A stretch of 64,000 nt of DNA. Source: SBBG01 sp033717875. GTDB lineage: Bacteria > Pseudomonadota > Gammaproteobacteria > Ga0077554 > Ga007554. Both the position numbers and the translations under genes were made by a program. The notes beneath the pieces are model-generated. The model had not been told where the DNA came from, did no database searches, and was given only the letters and a program-made list of their open reading frames with translations. The DNA is taken from NCBI GenBank assembly GCA_033717875.1, contig JADDKJ010000007.1:33411-97410 (forward strand), written 5' to 3'. Shown here piece by piece: positions 1 to 8,290 of the stretch; the stretch's first letter is position 1; every line of letters starts with the position of its first letter.

Positions 1-532
1 TCAGCCGCGAATAAGCGCCGTGGCCGATGATGCGTGAAATGATCTCCTTGTAGCCGCCATGTTCGCCTGGGCTTTCGCTGATGATTTCCACCTGCCAGCG
101 CTGCTTTTCGGCGTAGCGCGAATACATGCGGAACAGATCGCCGGCGAAGATCGCCGCTTCGTCGCCGCCCGCCCCGCCGCGGATTTCGAGGAAAATGTTG
201 CTGGCGTCGTGCGGATCCTTGGGCAAGAGCAGCTTTTGCAGCTCCATCTCCAATGTATCGCGGCGGGTCTGGCCCTGCTTGTACTCCTCTTCCGCCATCT
301 CGTGCAGCGCGGGGTCCGGGTCGCGCATCATGTCCTCGGCGGCGGCGATGTCGGCCAGCGCCGTCTTGTAACTTTCAAAGCACGTCACTACCGGGTTGAG
401 TTCGGCATACTCCATCGACAGGGCGCGGAAGCGCTCCTGGTTGGCGATGGTTTCGGCGTCGGCGAGCAACGCGCTGATTTCCTGGAGACGCTCGCGCAGG
501 CTCTCCAGTTTGCTGCGGATGGAAGCCTTCAT
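1..532 (-). CDS. prfA: Peptide chain release factor 1 (partial, N-terminal half)
   Basis: Releases the finished peptide from the ribosome at UAA and UAG codons. Only the first ~177 codons are present: the gene runs off the left edge of the window at the segment reading HGAYSRL, before the GGQ catalytic loop. The N-terminus MKASIRSKLESLRERL and the text SESPGEHGGYKEIISRI match RF1 rather than RF2. The start ATG overlaps the hemA stop by four bases (ATGA), the usual hemA-prfA coupling in gammaproteobacteria. The prmC gene that normally follows lies outside the window. Confidence 0.95.
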   Translation of the reverse strand, partial: MKASIRSKLESLRERLQEISALLADAETIANQERFRALSMEYAELNPVVTCFESYKTALADIAAAEDMMRDPDPALHEMAEEEYKQGQTRRDTLEMELQKLLLPKDPHDASNIFLEIRGGAGGDEAAIFAGDLFRMYSRYAEKQRWQVEIISESPGEHGGYKEIISRIIGHGAYSRL

Positions 533-1788
533 TGGGATTTCTTCAGATCGAACAGTTCGCGCGCGGCATCAAGCAGGTCGAAGCGGCCTTCGAAGCCGGC
601 CTGTTTCATATGTGCGCTGGGGGCGTGGACCAGTTTGTTGGTGAGGCCGCGCGCCAGTTGTTGCAGCACCTCTTCGGCGGAGGCGCCGCGCGCCAGCAGC
701 CGCCGCGCCTTTTCCAGCTCGTCATCGCGCACCCGCTCGGCCTGTTCGCGGTAGGCGCGGATGGTGGATACGGCCTCCAGCGATTTCAACCAGCCCATGA
801 AGTGTGCCACTTGCACGTCGATGATCTCCTCGGCCTGCTTGGCGGCTTCCTGGCGTGACTTGAGCCCTTCCTGGATGATTTCTTGCAGATCGTCCACGGT
901 GTAGAGATACACATCGCGCAGCTCGCCGACCTCGGGCTCGATGTCGCGCGGCACGGCGATGTCCACCATCAGCATCGGACGATGCTTGCGCGCCTTGATC
1001 GCCCGTTCCACCGCGCCCTTGCCCAGGATCGGCAGCGGACTGGCGGTGGAGGAGATGATGATATCGGCTTCCGCCAAATGGGTGGGAATTTCGCCGAGCT
1101 CGATGGCATAGCCGTTGAATTCGCTGGCCAGGACATGCGCCTTTTCCAGAGTGCGGTTGGCGATGATCATGCGGCCGATGCCGTTTTCGTGCAGGTGCCG
1201 CGCCGCCAGTTCGATGGTCTCGCCCGCGCCGATCAGCAACACCGTGTAGCCGGCGAGTTCGCCGAAGATCTGCTTGGCCAGGCTTACGGCGGCGAAGGCC
1301 ACCGACACCGGGCTGGAACCGATGGCGGTGTCGGTGCGCACCTGCTTGGCGACGGAAAACGTGTGCTGGAACAGCCGCCCCAGCGTCGTGCCGACCGTAC
1401 CGGCCTGCATCGCCGCCGCATAGGCGGTTTTCATCTGGCCGAGAATCTGGGGCTCGCCGAGAATCAGCGAATCCAGGCCGCTGGCGACGCGCAACAGGTG
1501 CCGCACCGCGTCCTGTTCGGGATGCAGATAGACATAAGGAGCCACGTCCTCGGAGCGGAGATGATGGTAATCGCCGAGCCATTCGACGATGTTGTCATCG
1601 CTGTCCCCCTTGGCGCAGCACACCAGCTCGGTGCGGTTGCAGGTGGAGAGGATCGCCGCCTCGGCAACGTCCGATCGGGTCTGAAGATCGTGCAACGCTT
1701 CCGGCAGGCGGTGGGGGGCGAACGCCACCCGCTCCCGTATATCCACAGGCGCTGTCTTGTGATTGATGCCAACGGCCAGTAGGCGCAT
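529..1788 (-). CDS. hemA: Glutamyl-tRNA reductase
   Basis: Reduces glutamyl-tRNA to glutamate-1-semialdehyde with NADPH, the first step of C5 tetrapyrrole synthesis. The protein starts MRLLAVGINHKTAP, and the catalytic cysteine is C50 in LSTCNRTEL. An NADPH-binding loop reads LIGAGE near residue 190, and the C-terminal helical dimerisation domain is complete (419 residues, normal length). An ATG nine codons upstream (1815) is also open, but family alignments begin at the Met used here. prfA follows with a four-base overlap. The gene is divergent from the TPR lipoprotein at 1988. Confidence 0.96.
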   Translation of the reverse strand: MRLLAVGINHKTAPVDIRERVAFAPHRLPEALHDLQTRSDVAEAAILSTCNRTELVCCAKGDSDDNIVEWLGDYHHLRSEDVAPYVYLHPEQDAVRHLLRVASGLDSLILGEPQILGQMKTAYAAAMQAGTVGTTLGRLFQHTFSVAKQVRTDTAIGSSPVSVAFAAVSLAKQIFGELAGYTVLLIGAGETIELAARHLHENGIGRMIIANRTLEKAHVLASEFNGYAIELGEIPTHLAEADIIISSTASPLPILGKGAVERAIKARKHRPMLMVDIAVPRDIEPEVGELRDVYLYTVDDLQEIIQEGLKSRQEAAKQAEEIIDVQVAHFMGWLKSLEAVSTIRAYREQAERVRDDELEKARRLLARGASAEEVLQQLARGLTNKLVHAPSAHMKQAGFEGRFDLLDAARELFDLKKSQ

Positions 1789-1883
1789 GGAACTTATTCG
1801 CCTGTTATAAAACAAAGTCTTATCGGTTGGCGCAAACCCTTCATCATGCGGGATTCCCCCTGCTGTCCGATAAAGGAGCGTAA

Positions 1884-1943
1884 ATGGCTAATATATCAGG
1901 CTTTCCTTCCCGCCGAAAAGGGGTGCAGACTTGCAGGCCATAA
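1884..1943 (+). CDS. Possible 19-codon leader ORF upstream of the TPR lipoprotein
   Basis: An ATG preceded by a strong Shine-Dalgarno AAGGAG at five-base spacing opens a 19-codon frame starting MANISGF and ending at TAA 1941-1943. It lies in the 170-base divergent region between hemA and the TPR gene, 44 bases before the latter. It has no recognisable domain. It may be a leader peptide or a chance frame. The only support is the ribosome-binding site. Confidence 0.25.
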   Translation: MANISGFPSRRKGVQTCRP

Positions 1944-1987
1944 TATGTGACACTTGTAATAATGTTTGGTTGCGGGAGTGGCTATAA

Positions 1988-3697
1988 ATGAGAACCTTGT
2001 TTTTGGTGGCCACGCTGGGGGTTTCCATGCTGGCGACGGGTTGCGCCGCGGTTCGCCCGGCGGGCGCCACGGCGCCCAAGCCCAAGGCGGCGCCGGCCCA
2101 GCAGGCGGCGCCCCTTCCCCCTGCCGCGATCTATCAGGCGCTGGTGGCCGAAACGGCATTGCAGCGCGGACAATTCGATGTCGCCGCCGACTATTATCAG
2201 CGCCTGGCGCGCAGCGTGCCGGATGCGAAAATCGCCGAGCGCGCCACGCGCATCGCCCTTCTGGCGCGCGACGACGAGAAGGCCCAGGCATCCGCCAAGC
2301 TGTGGATGGAGGAGGACCCGCACAGCCTGGATGCCCGGTTGCTGATCGCCGCCAGCCAGATCCGGCGCGGTCAGATCGACGCCGCCCTGGAACACCTGGA
2401 AATCGTTCTGGCGGCGCAAGCCCACACCCCCGATCGTGGCTATGCCGCGGTGAGTTCGGTGCTGCACAGCCTTCCTGAAAGCAAAATGGCGCTCGCCACG
2501 ATGGAAAAGCTCGTCGCCCGGCACACCGACGATCCCCACGCCCATTTTGCTTACGCCCAGCTCGCATTGCGCGCCGAGGCGCTGGGTACCGCCCGCACCG
2601 CCATCGACACGGCGCTGCGCCTCAAGCCGGGCTGGCCCAATGCCATGATCGTTCAGGCGCGCATCCTGCAATTGAGCGGCGACACGGCCAAATCACTGGA
2701 GATTCTGGGTGAGGTGATTAAACAGCAGCCGCAAGATATGCCATTGCGCCTGGTCTATGCCCGCGCGCTGGCGGGCGCCAACCGCCACGAGGAGGCGCTG
2801 GAACAGTTCGAGACGCTGCTGAAACAGTTCCCCGACAACCCGGAAGTGCTGCTGGGCACGGCGTTGTTGTCCCTTGATCTCAAACGCTTTGACAAGGCCG
2901 AAGAGTATCTGACCCGGCTGAGCCGCCAGCCCAAGCGCGCCGCCGAAGCCAGTTTCTACCTCGGCGCCGTCGCGGAGGCCAAAAAAGATTTCGCCACGGC
3001 GAAAAAGTGGTACGCCGCCGTACCGGCGGGCGAGGCCAACTATCTCAATGCCCAGATCCGCATGGCCGACATTGTGGCCAAACAGGGCGACGTGGACGGC
3101 GCGCGCAAACATCTGCGTGGCCTTGAAGCCAGCGATCCGAGTCAAAAGCTGCGCCTCTACCTCGCCGAGGGCACGATACTGTTCCAGGCTGCGCAGCACA
3201 GCCAGGCCATCGCCGTATACGATGCCGCGCTGAGCGAAGTGCCGGACAACAGCGACCTGCTCTACGGCCGCGCCCTGGCGCGTGCTGAACTGGGCCAGAT
3301 CGACCTCATGGAACAGGATCTTTCCAGCATCCTCAAGCGCGAACCGGACAACGCCGCTGCCCTTAACACCCTGGGCTACACGCTGGCCGACCGCACCAAC
3401 CGCTACCAGGAAGCGCTAGGCTACATCAAGCGCGCCCTGGAGCTGCGCCCGCAAGATTTCGCTATCATCGACAGCATGGGCTGGCTGCAATTCAAGATGG
3501 GCAACAAGGAAGAAGCGATCAGATATTTGCGCCAGGCCTTCGACATGAGCCAGGACCCGGAAATCGCCGCCCACCTTGGCGAGGTGCTATGGAGCACGGG
3601 CGACCAATCCGCCGCGAAAGAGCTATGGCAACGCGCCATCAAAACCGCGCCCGACCACAAACTGCTGAACGAGACCATGCGGCGGTTTGGGCAGTGA
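1988..3697 (+). CDS. TPR-repeat outer-membrane lipoprotein
   Basis: A 569-residue lipoprotein with a type II signal: the hydrophobic segment ends in LATGC, so C19 would be lipidated. The rest is alpha-helical TPR repeats, clearest from about residue 430 to the end (LNTLGYTLADRTNRYQEAL, DSMGWLQFKMG). Genes of this kind sit divergent from hemA in many gammaproteobacteria, usually followed by lolB and ispE. Here neither follows. The molecular role is not established; TPR lipoproteins of this type are thought to scaffold envelope complexes. A TTGCAG / TAATAA pair near 1931-1962 could be the promoter but is a weak match. Confidence 0.85.
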   Translation: MRTLFLVATLGVSMLATGCAAVRPAGATAPKPKAAPAQQAAPLPPAAIYQALVAETALQRGQFDVAADYYQRLARSVPDAKIAERATRIALLARDDEKAQASAKLWMEEDPHSLDARLLIAASQIRRGQIDAALEHLEIVLAAQAHTPDRGYAAVSSVLHSLPESKMALATMEKLVARHTDDPHAHFAYAQLALRAEALGTARTAIDTALRLKPGWPNAMIVQARILQLSGDTAKSLEILGEVIKQQPQDMPLRLVYARALAGANRHEEALEQFETLLKQFPDNPEVLLGTALLSLDLKRFDKAEEYLTRLSRQPKRAAEASFYLGAVAEAKKDFATAKKWYAAVPAGEANYLNAQIRMADIVAKQGDVDGARKHLRGLEASDPSQKLRLYLAEGTILFQAAQHSQAIAVYDAALSEVPDNSDLLYGRALARAELGQIDLMEQDLSSILKREPDNAAALNTLGYTLADRTNRYQEALGYIKRALELRPQDFAIIDSMGWLQFKMGNKEEAIRYLRQAFDMSQDPEIAAHLGEVLWSTGDQSAAKELWQRAIKTAPDHKLLNETMRRFGQ

Positions 3698-3749
3698 TCG
3701 CTGGCTTCTCTCTGTGCCGGGGGGCATCTGGCAGGATGAATGGTACGAG

Positions 3750-3790
3750 CCCCCTCTCCCCGCTCAGCGGGGAGAGGGCTGGGGTGAGGG
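3750..3790. repeat. CCCTCTCCCCGC hairpin repeat
   Basis: Arms of 13 bases (3752-3764 and 3766-3778) form a near-perfect palindrome around CCCTCTCCCCGCT. They are followed by GGCTGGGGTGAGGGG, a sequence found as an intergenic repeat in many proteobacteria. No T-run follows, so it is not a typical intrinsic terminator. It marks the end of the TPR gene and the start of accessory DNA. Confidence 0.55.
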
Positions 3791-3810
3791 GATAGTAGCT
3801 CTCACAAGAA

Positions 3811-3957
3811 TCTCTGACCGCCATCACCCAAGGCGCGGCCACCACTACCTTCACCTACGACGCCGACCACGCCCGCGCTGGGATGACGGCATCCGCTACG
3901 AAAAGACCACCAAAGCCGGCGGTTTCATCCAACACCATCATTGCCCCTGCGCCAGAA
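3811..3957 (+). pseudogene. Rhs/YD-repeat protein remnant
   Basis: Two short stretches in different frames look like consecutive parts of an Rhs-family YD-repeat protein. The first reads TFTYDADHAR (3811-3885). The second reads YEKTTKAGGFIQHHH (about 3895-3945). In intact Rhs proteins these motifs occur in the same order a few tens of residues apart, so the fragment has lost intervening sequence and frame. No start, no RBS and no downstream toxin region are present. It is a degraded footprint of a mobile or polymorphic-toxin gene. Confidence 0.5.
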
Positions 3958-4021
3958 TTAAAAATAATTTATCTCCTTGTCCTAACGGTAACGCCAATCG
4001 GTATAAAAAGTTACGAATTGT

Positions 4022-4035
4022 TTGATTTAGATCAA
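4022..4035. promoter_or_regulatory. FNR/anaerobic-box-like palindrome
   Basis: TTGAT-TTAG-ATCAA is a perfect match to the FNR/ANR consensus TTGAT-N4-ATCAA. It lies about 300 bases upstream of the subtilase gene in a region without genes. If functional it would place the peptidase cluster under oxygen control. The distance to the gene is long, and no good -10 element was identified beside it. Confidence 0.45.
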
Positions 4036-4195
4036 GGAGTCCGTGCCCCGTATTTGTTATCGTGACATCGAACTTATCATCGATGAAAAGGACTGGATAC
4101 CCGGCGTCACAATTCCGCGCGATAAAGTTGCGTGAAAAGTGAAAACTATCTTGACTGATCCTGTGGATAAGAGGTCATGAAAGCAGGAGCGGAAG

Positions 4196-4266
4196 AATAA
4201 GGGGAGACGCTTCCCTTATTTATCGGCCTCTTCACCAACTGAGGTATAAAGGGAAGCATCCCCTTT
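4196..4266 (+). other. Pair of related hairpins in the leader of the subtilase gene
   Basis: AATAAGGG/CCCTTATT (4196-4220) forms one stem and AAAGGG/CCCCTTT (4248-4266) a second. The two hairpins are also imperfect inverted copies of each other, so alternative pairing is possible. The first could act as a terminator or attenuator (TTTAT follows). The remaining sequence from 3960 to 4338 shows no gene. Confidence 0.35.
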
Positions 4267-4338
4267 GGGTACCGCGCCGAAGGCGTCCAGGGCGCGTTGC
4301 ACCCGGCTCACCCGGGAACTTCCATGAGGGAATATCAC

Positions 4339-6540
4339 ATGGCTGACGAGCGAACACCGCCATTGCCTGAGCACCCCCGCAGCCTTGCTGCACCGCGCGA
4401 GCTTATTTTTGTTACAAAACGAGAAGCAGATTTGCAGGTAACGCAGGAAGGCGTTGCGTCCACCGCGGGCGCAGACATCACCCCCCTAACGGAATTGTTG
4501 TCCTCCGAGGGTGCCACGCTGCGGCCGTTATTTGGCGTCAGTGGAGCCAGGCTCAGGGATGAAGCCGCATCTTTGGCGTCCGCTGCGGGTGCGGAAGCGC
4601 CGGATCTATCCGTTTACTTTAGAGTGGAGGCACCCGATGAGCGTTTGGACCTGTTGGCAGAGCGCTTGCGCGAACTGGAGGTTGTCGCTGCCGCGTATGT
4701 AAAGCCGGGAGCCGAACTGCCGGAAATCAACGACATGCTCCCTGTGGCGGAAGAGCCGCCGTTGCACACGCCTGACTTCAGCGCCAGCCAGGGTTATCTG
4801 GGTGCTGCCCCGGAAGGTATTGACGCGCGTTACGCATGGACGCTCCCTGGAGGCGGAGGAGCGGGTGTGGGGATTGTTGATATCGAAGGCGCCTGGCGAT
4901 TCAGCCATGAGGACCTGGTCCAGAACCAGGGAGGGGTGACGGGAGGCACCCAAATCAACGATCCCGCCTGGCGCAATCACGGTACCGCCGTGATTGGAGA
5001 ATTCGGCGGCGACCGTACCGCATTTGGCATCACGGGAATCTGCCCGGATGCCGGCGTGCGAGCCATCTCGATTGGCGGCCTGGGTTCGGCCGCAGCCATC
5101 CGGCAGGCGGCGAACGCCCTGCGCCCGGGTGACATCATCCTTATCGAACTCCACCGTTCCGGGCCGCGGGCGACCGGCAGTGGCCAGCAGGGTTTCATTC
5201 CGATCGAATGGTGGCCGGATGACTTTGACGCCATTCGCTTTGCCACCAGCCGCGGCGTCATCGTGGTGGAAGCGGCGGGAAACGGCGCGGAGAACCTCGA
5301 CGACCCGATCTATAACACCCCGCAGGCGGGCTTTCCCGCCACATGGACGAATCCGTTCAATCGGGCCAATCGCGATTCCGGTGCAATTGTGGTCGGGGCC
5401 GGTGCGCCGCCTCCCGGCACTCATGGCAGGGACCACGGCCCCGATCGCTCGCGTCTCGGTTTTTCGAACTGGGGAGCGCTGGTGGACGCCCAAGGCTGGG
5501 GAAGGGAAGTAACCACCTGCGGATACGGTGATCTTCAGGGCGGGGTCAACGAGGACGAATGGTACACCGACCAATTCAGTGGAACCTCCAGCGCGTCGCC
5601 GATTGTCGTGGGCGCCCTGGGTTGTCTCCAGGGGGCCCTGCGCGCCCAGGGAAGATCCCCGCTGACCCCCGCCGAGGCAAGAGATCTGCTGCGCGTAACC
5701 GGCTCCCCGCAACAGGATGCGCCCGGGCGGCCCCGTACCCAGCGGATCGGCAACAGGCCCGATTTGCGCCAGATGCTCGCGCACGTCACCAAAGGAAAGG
5801 ACTCCAAAGACATCAAAGACAAGGACCGCAAAGAGTTCAAGGACCTGCCCAAAGAAAAAGAGAAGGACGTCAAAGAGGTCAAGGAGGCGAAGGAGGCAAA
5901 AGAATTCAAAGAAAAGGATCGCAAGGAGAAGGATCGCAAGGAGTTCAAGGATCTGCCAAAAGAGAAGGAGAAGGACATCCGGGAGGGCTTTCGGTTTCCG
6001 CCTGGTGAACCGGTCCAGCCCATCGCCGCCGCCATTCTTGAGCAGCGCCTCGCCCGTCTCGAAGCCGTGCTCGCCCGGTTGACCGATCTGCTGTTGCGCT
6101 CGCGCAAGTGCGTCGACTTCAAGGCATTTCCCCTTGGGAGCGGACCGAATCCGTGGCGGGTCCAAGGCGCGACATTCGCAGCGCGTGACCATGCGAACAA
6201 TCTACTGCCGCAGACCAGGGTTACCTCCTGGGGTGGCTTCACCGGGTTGGACTGCGGATTTGCCCTTGAAATTCGCTTGCCGGTCTCCTGCCCGGTCGTA
6301 GAGGTCGCGCTTGTGCATTTCGCCCGGCCAGCGAAGGTCACGGCGTTCAACACGAATGGTGCGATCGCGGCGACGGCGGCAATGAGCGGCCCGCAACGGC
6401 AGAGCGAAACGCTCCGACTCAGCGGCGGTGCGATCAACCGCGTTGTGGTGGAGGCCCCGCAGAGCGAGACGCTGTTGCTCGCGATGTGCTACGGTTGGAA
6501 GGAGCCCAAGATCGATAAGCTCGAAGGAAAAGAGCTTTAG
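4339..6540 (+). CDS. Subtilisin-like S8 serine peptidase with Lys/Glu/Asp-rich tail
   Basis: A 733-residue serine peptidase. The catalytic triad is visible: D181 in GIVDIEG, H214 in NHGTAVIGEF and S417 in GTSSASP, with the oxyanion Asn N315 in AAGNG. No signal peptide is seen. After the catalytic domain (to about residue 475) comes a ~60-residue tract of KD, KE and EK repeats (nt 5791-5982). A predicted coiled coil EQRLARLEAVLARL follows, then a C-terminal beta-rich domain. The start ATG at 4339 is chosen for its GAGGG ribosome-binding site; ATG 4324 and TTG 4297 are in frame upstream. The frame ends at TAG 6538-6540, but K/E/D coding text continues after it. It heads the cluster with the cysteine peptidase and the ATP-grasp pair. 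Confidence 0.88.
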   Translation: MADERTPPLPEHPRSLAAPRELIFVTKREADLQVTQEGVASTAGADITPLTELLSSEGATLRPLFGVSGARLRDEAASLASAAGAEAPDLSVYFRVEAPDERLDLLAERLRELEVVAAAYVKPGAELPEINDMLPVAEEPPLHTPDFSASQGYLGAAPEGIDARYAWTLPGGGGAGVGIVDIEGAWRFSHEDLVQNQGGVTGGTQINDPAWRNHGTAVIGEFGGDRTAFGITGICPDAGVRAISIGGLGSAAAIRQAANALRPGDIILIELHRSGPRATGSGQQGFIPIEWWPDDFDAIRFATSRGVIVVEAAGNGAENLDDPIYNTPQAGFPATWTNPFNRANRDSGAIVVGAGAPPPGTHGRDHGPDRSRLGFSNWGALVDAQGWGREVTTCGYGDLQGGVNEDEWYTDQFSGTSSASPIVVGALGCLQGALRAQGRSPLTPAEARDLLRVTGSPQQDAPGRPRTQRIGNRPDLRQMLAHVTKGKDSKDIKDKDRKEFKDLPKEKEKDVKEVKEAKEAKEFKEKDRKEKDRKEFKDLPKEKEKDIREGFRFPPGEPVQPIAAAILEQRLARLEAVLARLTDLLLRSRKCVDFKAFPLGSGPNPWRVQGATFAARDHANNLLPQTRVTSWGGFTGLDCGFALEIRLPVSCPVVEVALVHFARPAKVTAFNTNGAIAATAAMSGPQRQSETLRLSGGAINRVVVEAPQSETLLLAMCYGWKEPKIDKLEGKEL

Positions 6541-6774
6541 GAGAAGCCTGAGAAGCTCGAAACCAAGGAAATCAAGGATAAAGATAAGAAATTGGTCAGT
6601 TGGCTCATTTTAGCGGCCATGAATTGCGACCTGATTTGGGTTCAAGAGCTCTCAGGGGTGAATCGGATATGGGCAGCACTGATCCTGCAATTGAGTCAGC
6701 AACTTTATAAACAGGCTATAGCCACTAAGCAACTCAAGGAAGACAAGGACATCGAGAAGGTGAGAGAGGGGTAG
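6541..6774 (+). pseudogene. Degenerate K/E/D tail fragment downstream of the subtilase
   Basis: Directly after the subtilase amber codon the same frame reads EKPEKLETKEIKDKDKK. From 6594 the +2 frame continues with GQLAHF, then ELRPDL and LRGESD. From about 6705 the original frame resumes with LYKQA and ends KDIEKVREG at TAG 6772-6774. This matches, block for block, the C-terminus of the cysteine peptidase (GQLSHF, ELRPDL, LRREPD, KDIEKPREG). It is therefore a broken copy of the shared tail, either lost from the subtilase by one stop and two frameshifts or left from a deleted third paralogue. Confidence 0.7.
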
Positions 6775-6797
6775 CCGTTTGGTTAATTATCAATGCA

Positions 6798-6837
6798 GGC
6801 AGGTTGTGATTTCATAACCGCCAACTCGCCTTTTTTT
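6798..6837 (+). terminator. Weak terminator or attenuator before the cysteine peptidase
   Basis: GGC-A-GGTT pairs with AACC-GCC around a ten-base loop and is followed, after a short gap, by a run of seven T (6831-6837). The stem is weak and has a bulge. It would separate the subtilase transcript from the cysteine peptidase, whose own RBS GGAGGA follows at once. Confidence 0.35.
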
Positions 6838-6850
6838 ATGGAGGAAAGAT

Positions 6851-8275
6851 ATGCCAAGAACTAATTTTGTGCCAGCCAGACACGGTTTTCACTTTCGAAA
6901 CGATTTCGTGAACAATGTAGCCACAATTCCATTTTTTGGGAATGTTACGACCCGCGGACGATGCGGCGGAATGGCGTATGCCGCATTGGATTACTACCAC
7001 GCGGGCATCCCTACCCCTACTCATAATACCTCTGATTTTCCAGGGACAGGTGTTCCTGCCGATGGCACTCGACTAGCTGATTACATCTACTGGAGGCTAT
7101 TGAATAGCTTCACAGTGCCCACAACCATGAATTTTATTACATGGACGATGCATGCTGACCATGCCACCTGGTTTTTCAAAGGGGTTACCCGCTGGACCAA
7201 AGAGGATGAGTTTAGCAAATTGCGTCGGTATATCGACAGCGGTACTCCTGTAGTGCTGGGGCTCGTTTGCTCAAGGGATTTAACGCAGATTGGGGACAAT
7301 CATCAAGTCGTAGCCTATGGTTACGATTTTGATCCAGACTCGGAGACTATCACCATATACATTTACGATAATAATTACCCTGATCAGGAAGTCGTACTGT
7401 CGTCAGATCGGTCCAATCCGCATTTTAACGAGTCTACTGGGGCCATATGGCGTGGGTTCTTCGTTCAGGATTACGGTGCGCAGCGACCTACTTACCTAGA
7501 TCTTGCGATTTCTAGAGGCATATGGGTGAGTTCGAGCCATCCGACATTGGGCGGTCACTTTGACTGTCAGTACACCGTCAGGAATTACGGTGATTACCCG
7601 GCCCATCTCCAGTTTTTGTATCTTTATTTGAGGGGGCCGTCTGGTGAAAACCTGGATTCTTTTCTGGGGTCGGATGCGAATGCCACCCCGCTTCAGGCCA
7701 ACGAAGAAAGGATGATTTTTAAAGCCAGCGAGAGGTTCTCCACTTTGGCGGGGAACCATACAATAGGAGCCGCGTATTTTTCCGAACGGGGAGAATGGAT
7801 TGGCATTCCTGCCGGCGAGCCAGGTGCTGCAAGAGAAGTTGTCATTTCCGTTGAAAAACCAAAGGAGAAGGAGAAAGAAAAAGAGAAAGAGCAAAAGGAT
7901 AAAGAAAAGGATCGCAAGGACACAAAGGAAAAGGAGGTTGCCAAAAACGAATCCAAGGAGGCCAAGGAGCTGACTAAGGAAAAAGACAGAGAGAACTATT
8001 ACACCCCAAAAGAGTTCGCCGAGGACTTTTCTGGGGGGACCGCTGGCCACCCGTCTTTCGAAGAACGCCTGACCCGTGTTGAGGCGGCAGTAGGTCAACT
8101 CAGTCATTTCATCAGCCCAGAGTTGCGCCCCGACTTGAGTATCGGCTCCCTCAGGCGCGAGCCTGATCTGGACAGTCCCGATTCTGCCTCGCTGAGGCAG
8201 CGGCTTCAAAAACAGGCGGCCGATGCCAAGCAGGCCAAGGACGGTAAGGATATTGAAAAGCCAAGAGAAGGATAG
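6851..8275 (+). CDS. Putative papain/C39-like cysteine peptidase with Lys/Glu/Asp-rich tail
   Basis: A 474-residue protein. The first ~215 residues look like a papain-fold domain: C38 in GRCGGMAYAALDYY, H151 in DNHQVVAYGYD and D173/N174 in IYIYDNN are the candidate catalytic residues. A second beta-rich domain follows (to ~335), then ~45 residues of EKEKEKE/KDKEKDRK repeats, a coiled coil FEERLTRVEAAVGQL, the block ELRPDL and the tail KDIEKPREG. There is no signal peptide. The RBS GGAGGA sits 6-11 bases upstream of the ATG. Base composition is clearly lower in GC than both neighbours, suggesting separate acquisition. The peptidase assignment rests on motif pattern only; another papain-fold activity such as a transglutaminase is possible. 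Confidence 0.6.
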   Translation: MPRTNFVPARHGFHFRNDFVNNVATIPFFGNVTTRGRCGGMAYAALDYYHAGIPTPTHNTSDFPGTGVPADGTRLADYIYWRLLNSFTVPTTMNFITWTMHADHATWFFKGVTRWTKEDEFSKLRRYIDSGTPVVLGLVCSRDLTQIGDNHQVVAYGYDFDPDSETITIYIYDNNYPDQEVVLSSDRSNPHFNESTGAIWRGFFVQDYGAQRPTYLDLAISRGIWVSSSHPTLGGHFDCQYTVRNYGDYPAHLQFLYLYLRGPSGENLDSFLGSDANATPLQANEERMIFKASERFSTLAGNHTIGAAYFSERGEWIGIPAGEPGAAREVVISVEKPKEKEKEKEKEQKDKEKDRKDTKEKEVAKNESKEAKELTKEKDRENYYTPKEFAEDFSGGTAGHPSFEERLTRVEAAVGQLSHFISPELRPDLSIGSLRREPDLDSPDSASLRQRLQKQAADAKQAKDGKDIEKPREG

Positions 8276-8290
8276 CTGGCGGACAGGCAG

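Noticed and set aside
3752..3778. Strong hairpin after the TPR gene as an intrinsic terminator
   Set aside because: No T-run on either side; it is a dispersed repeat.
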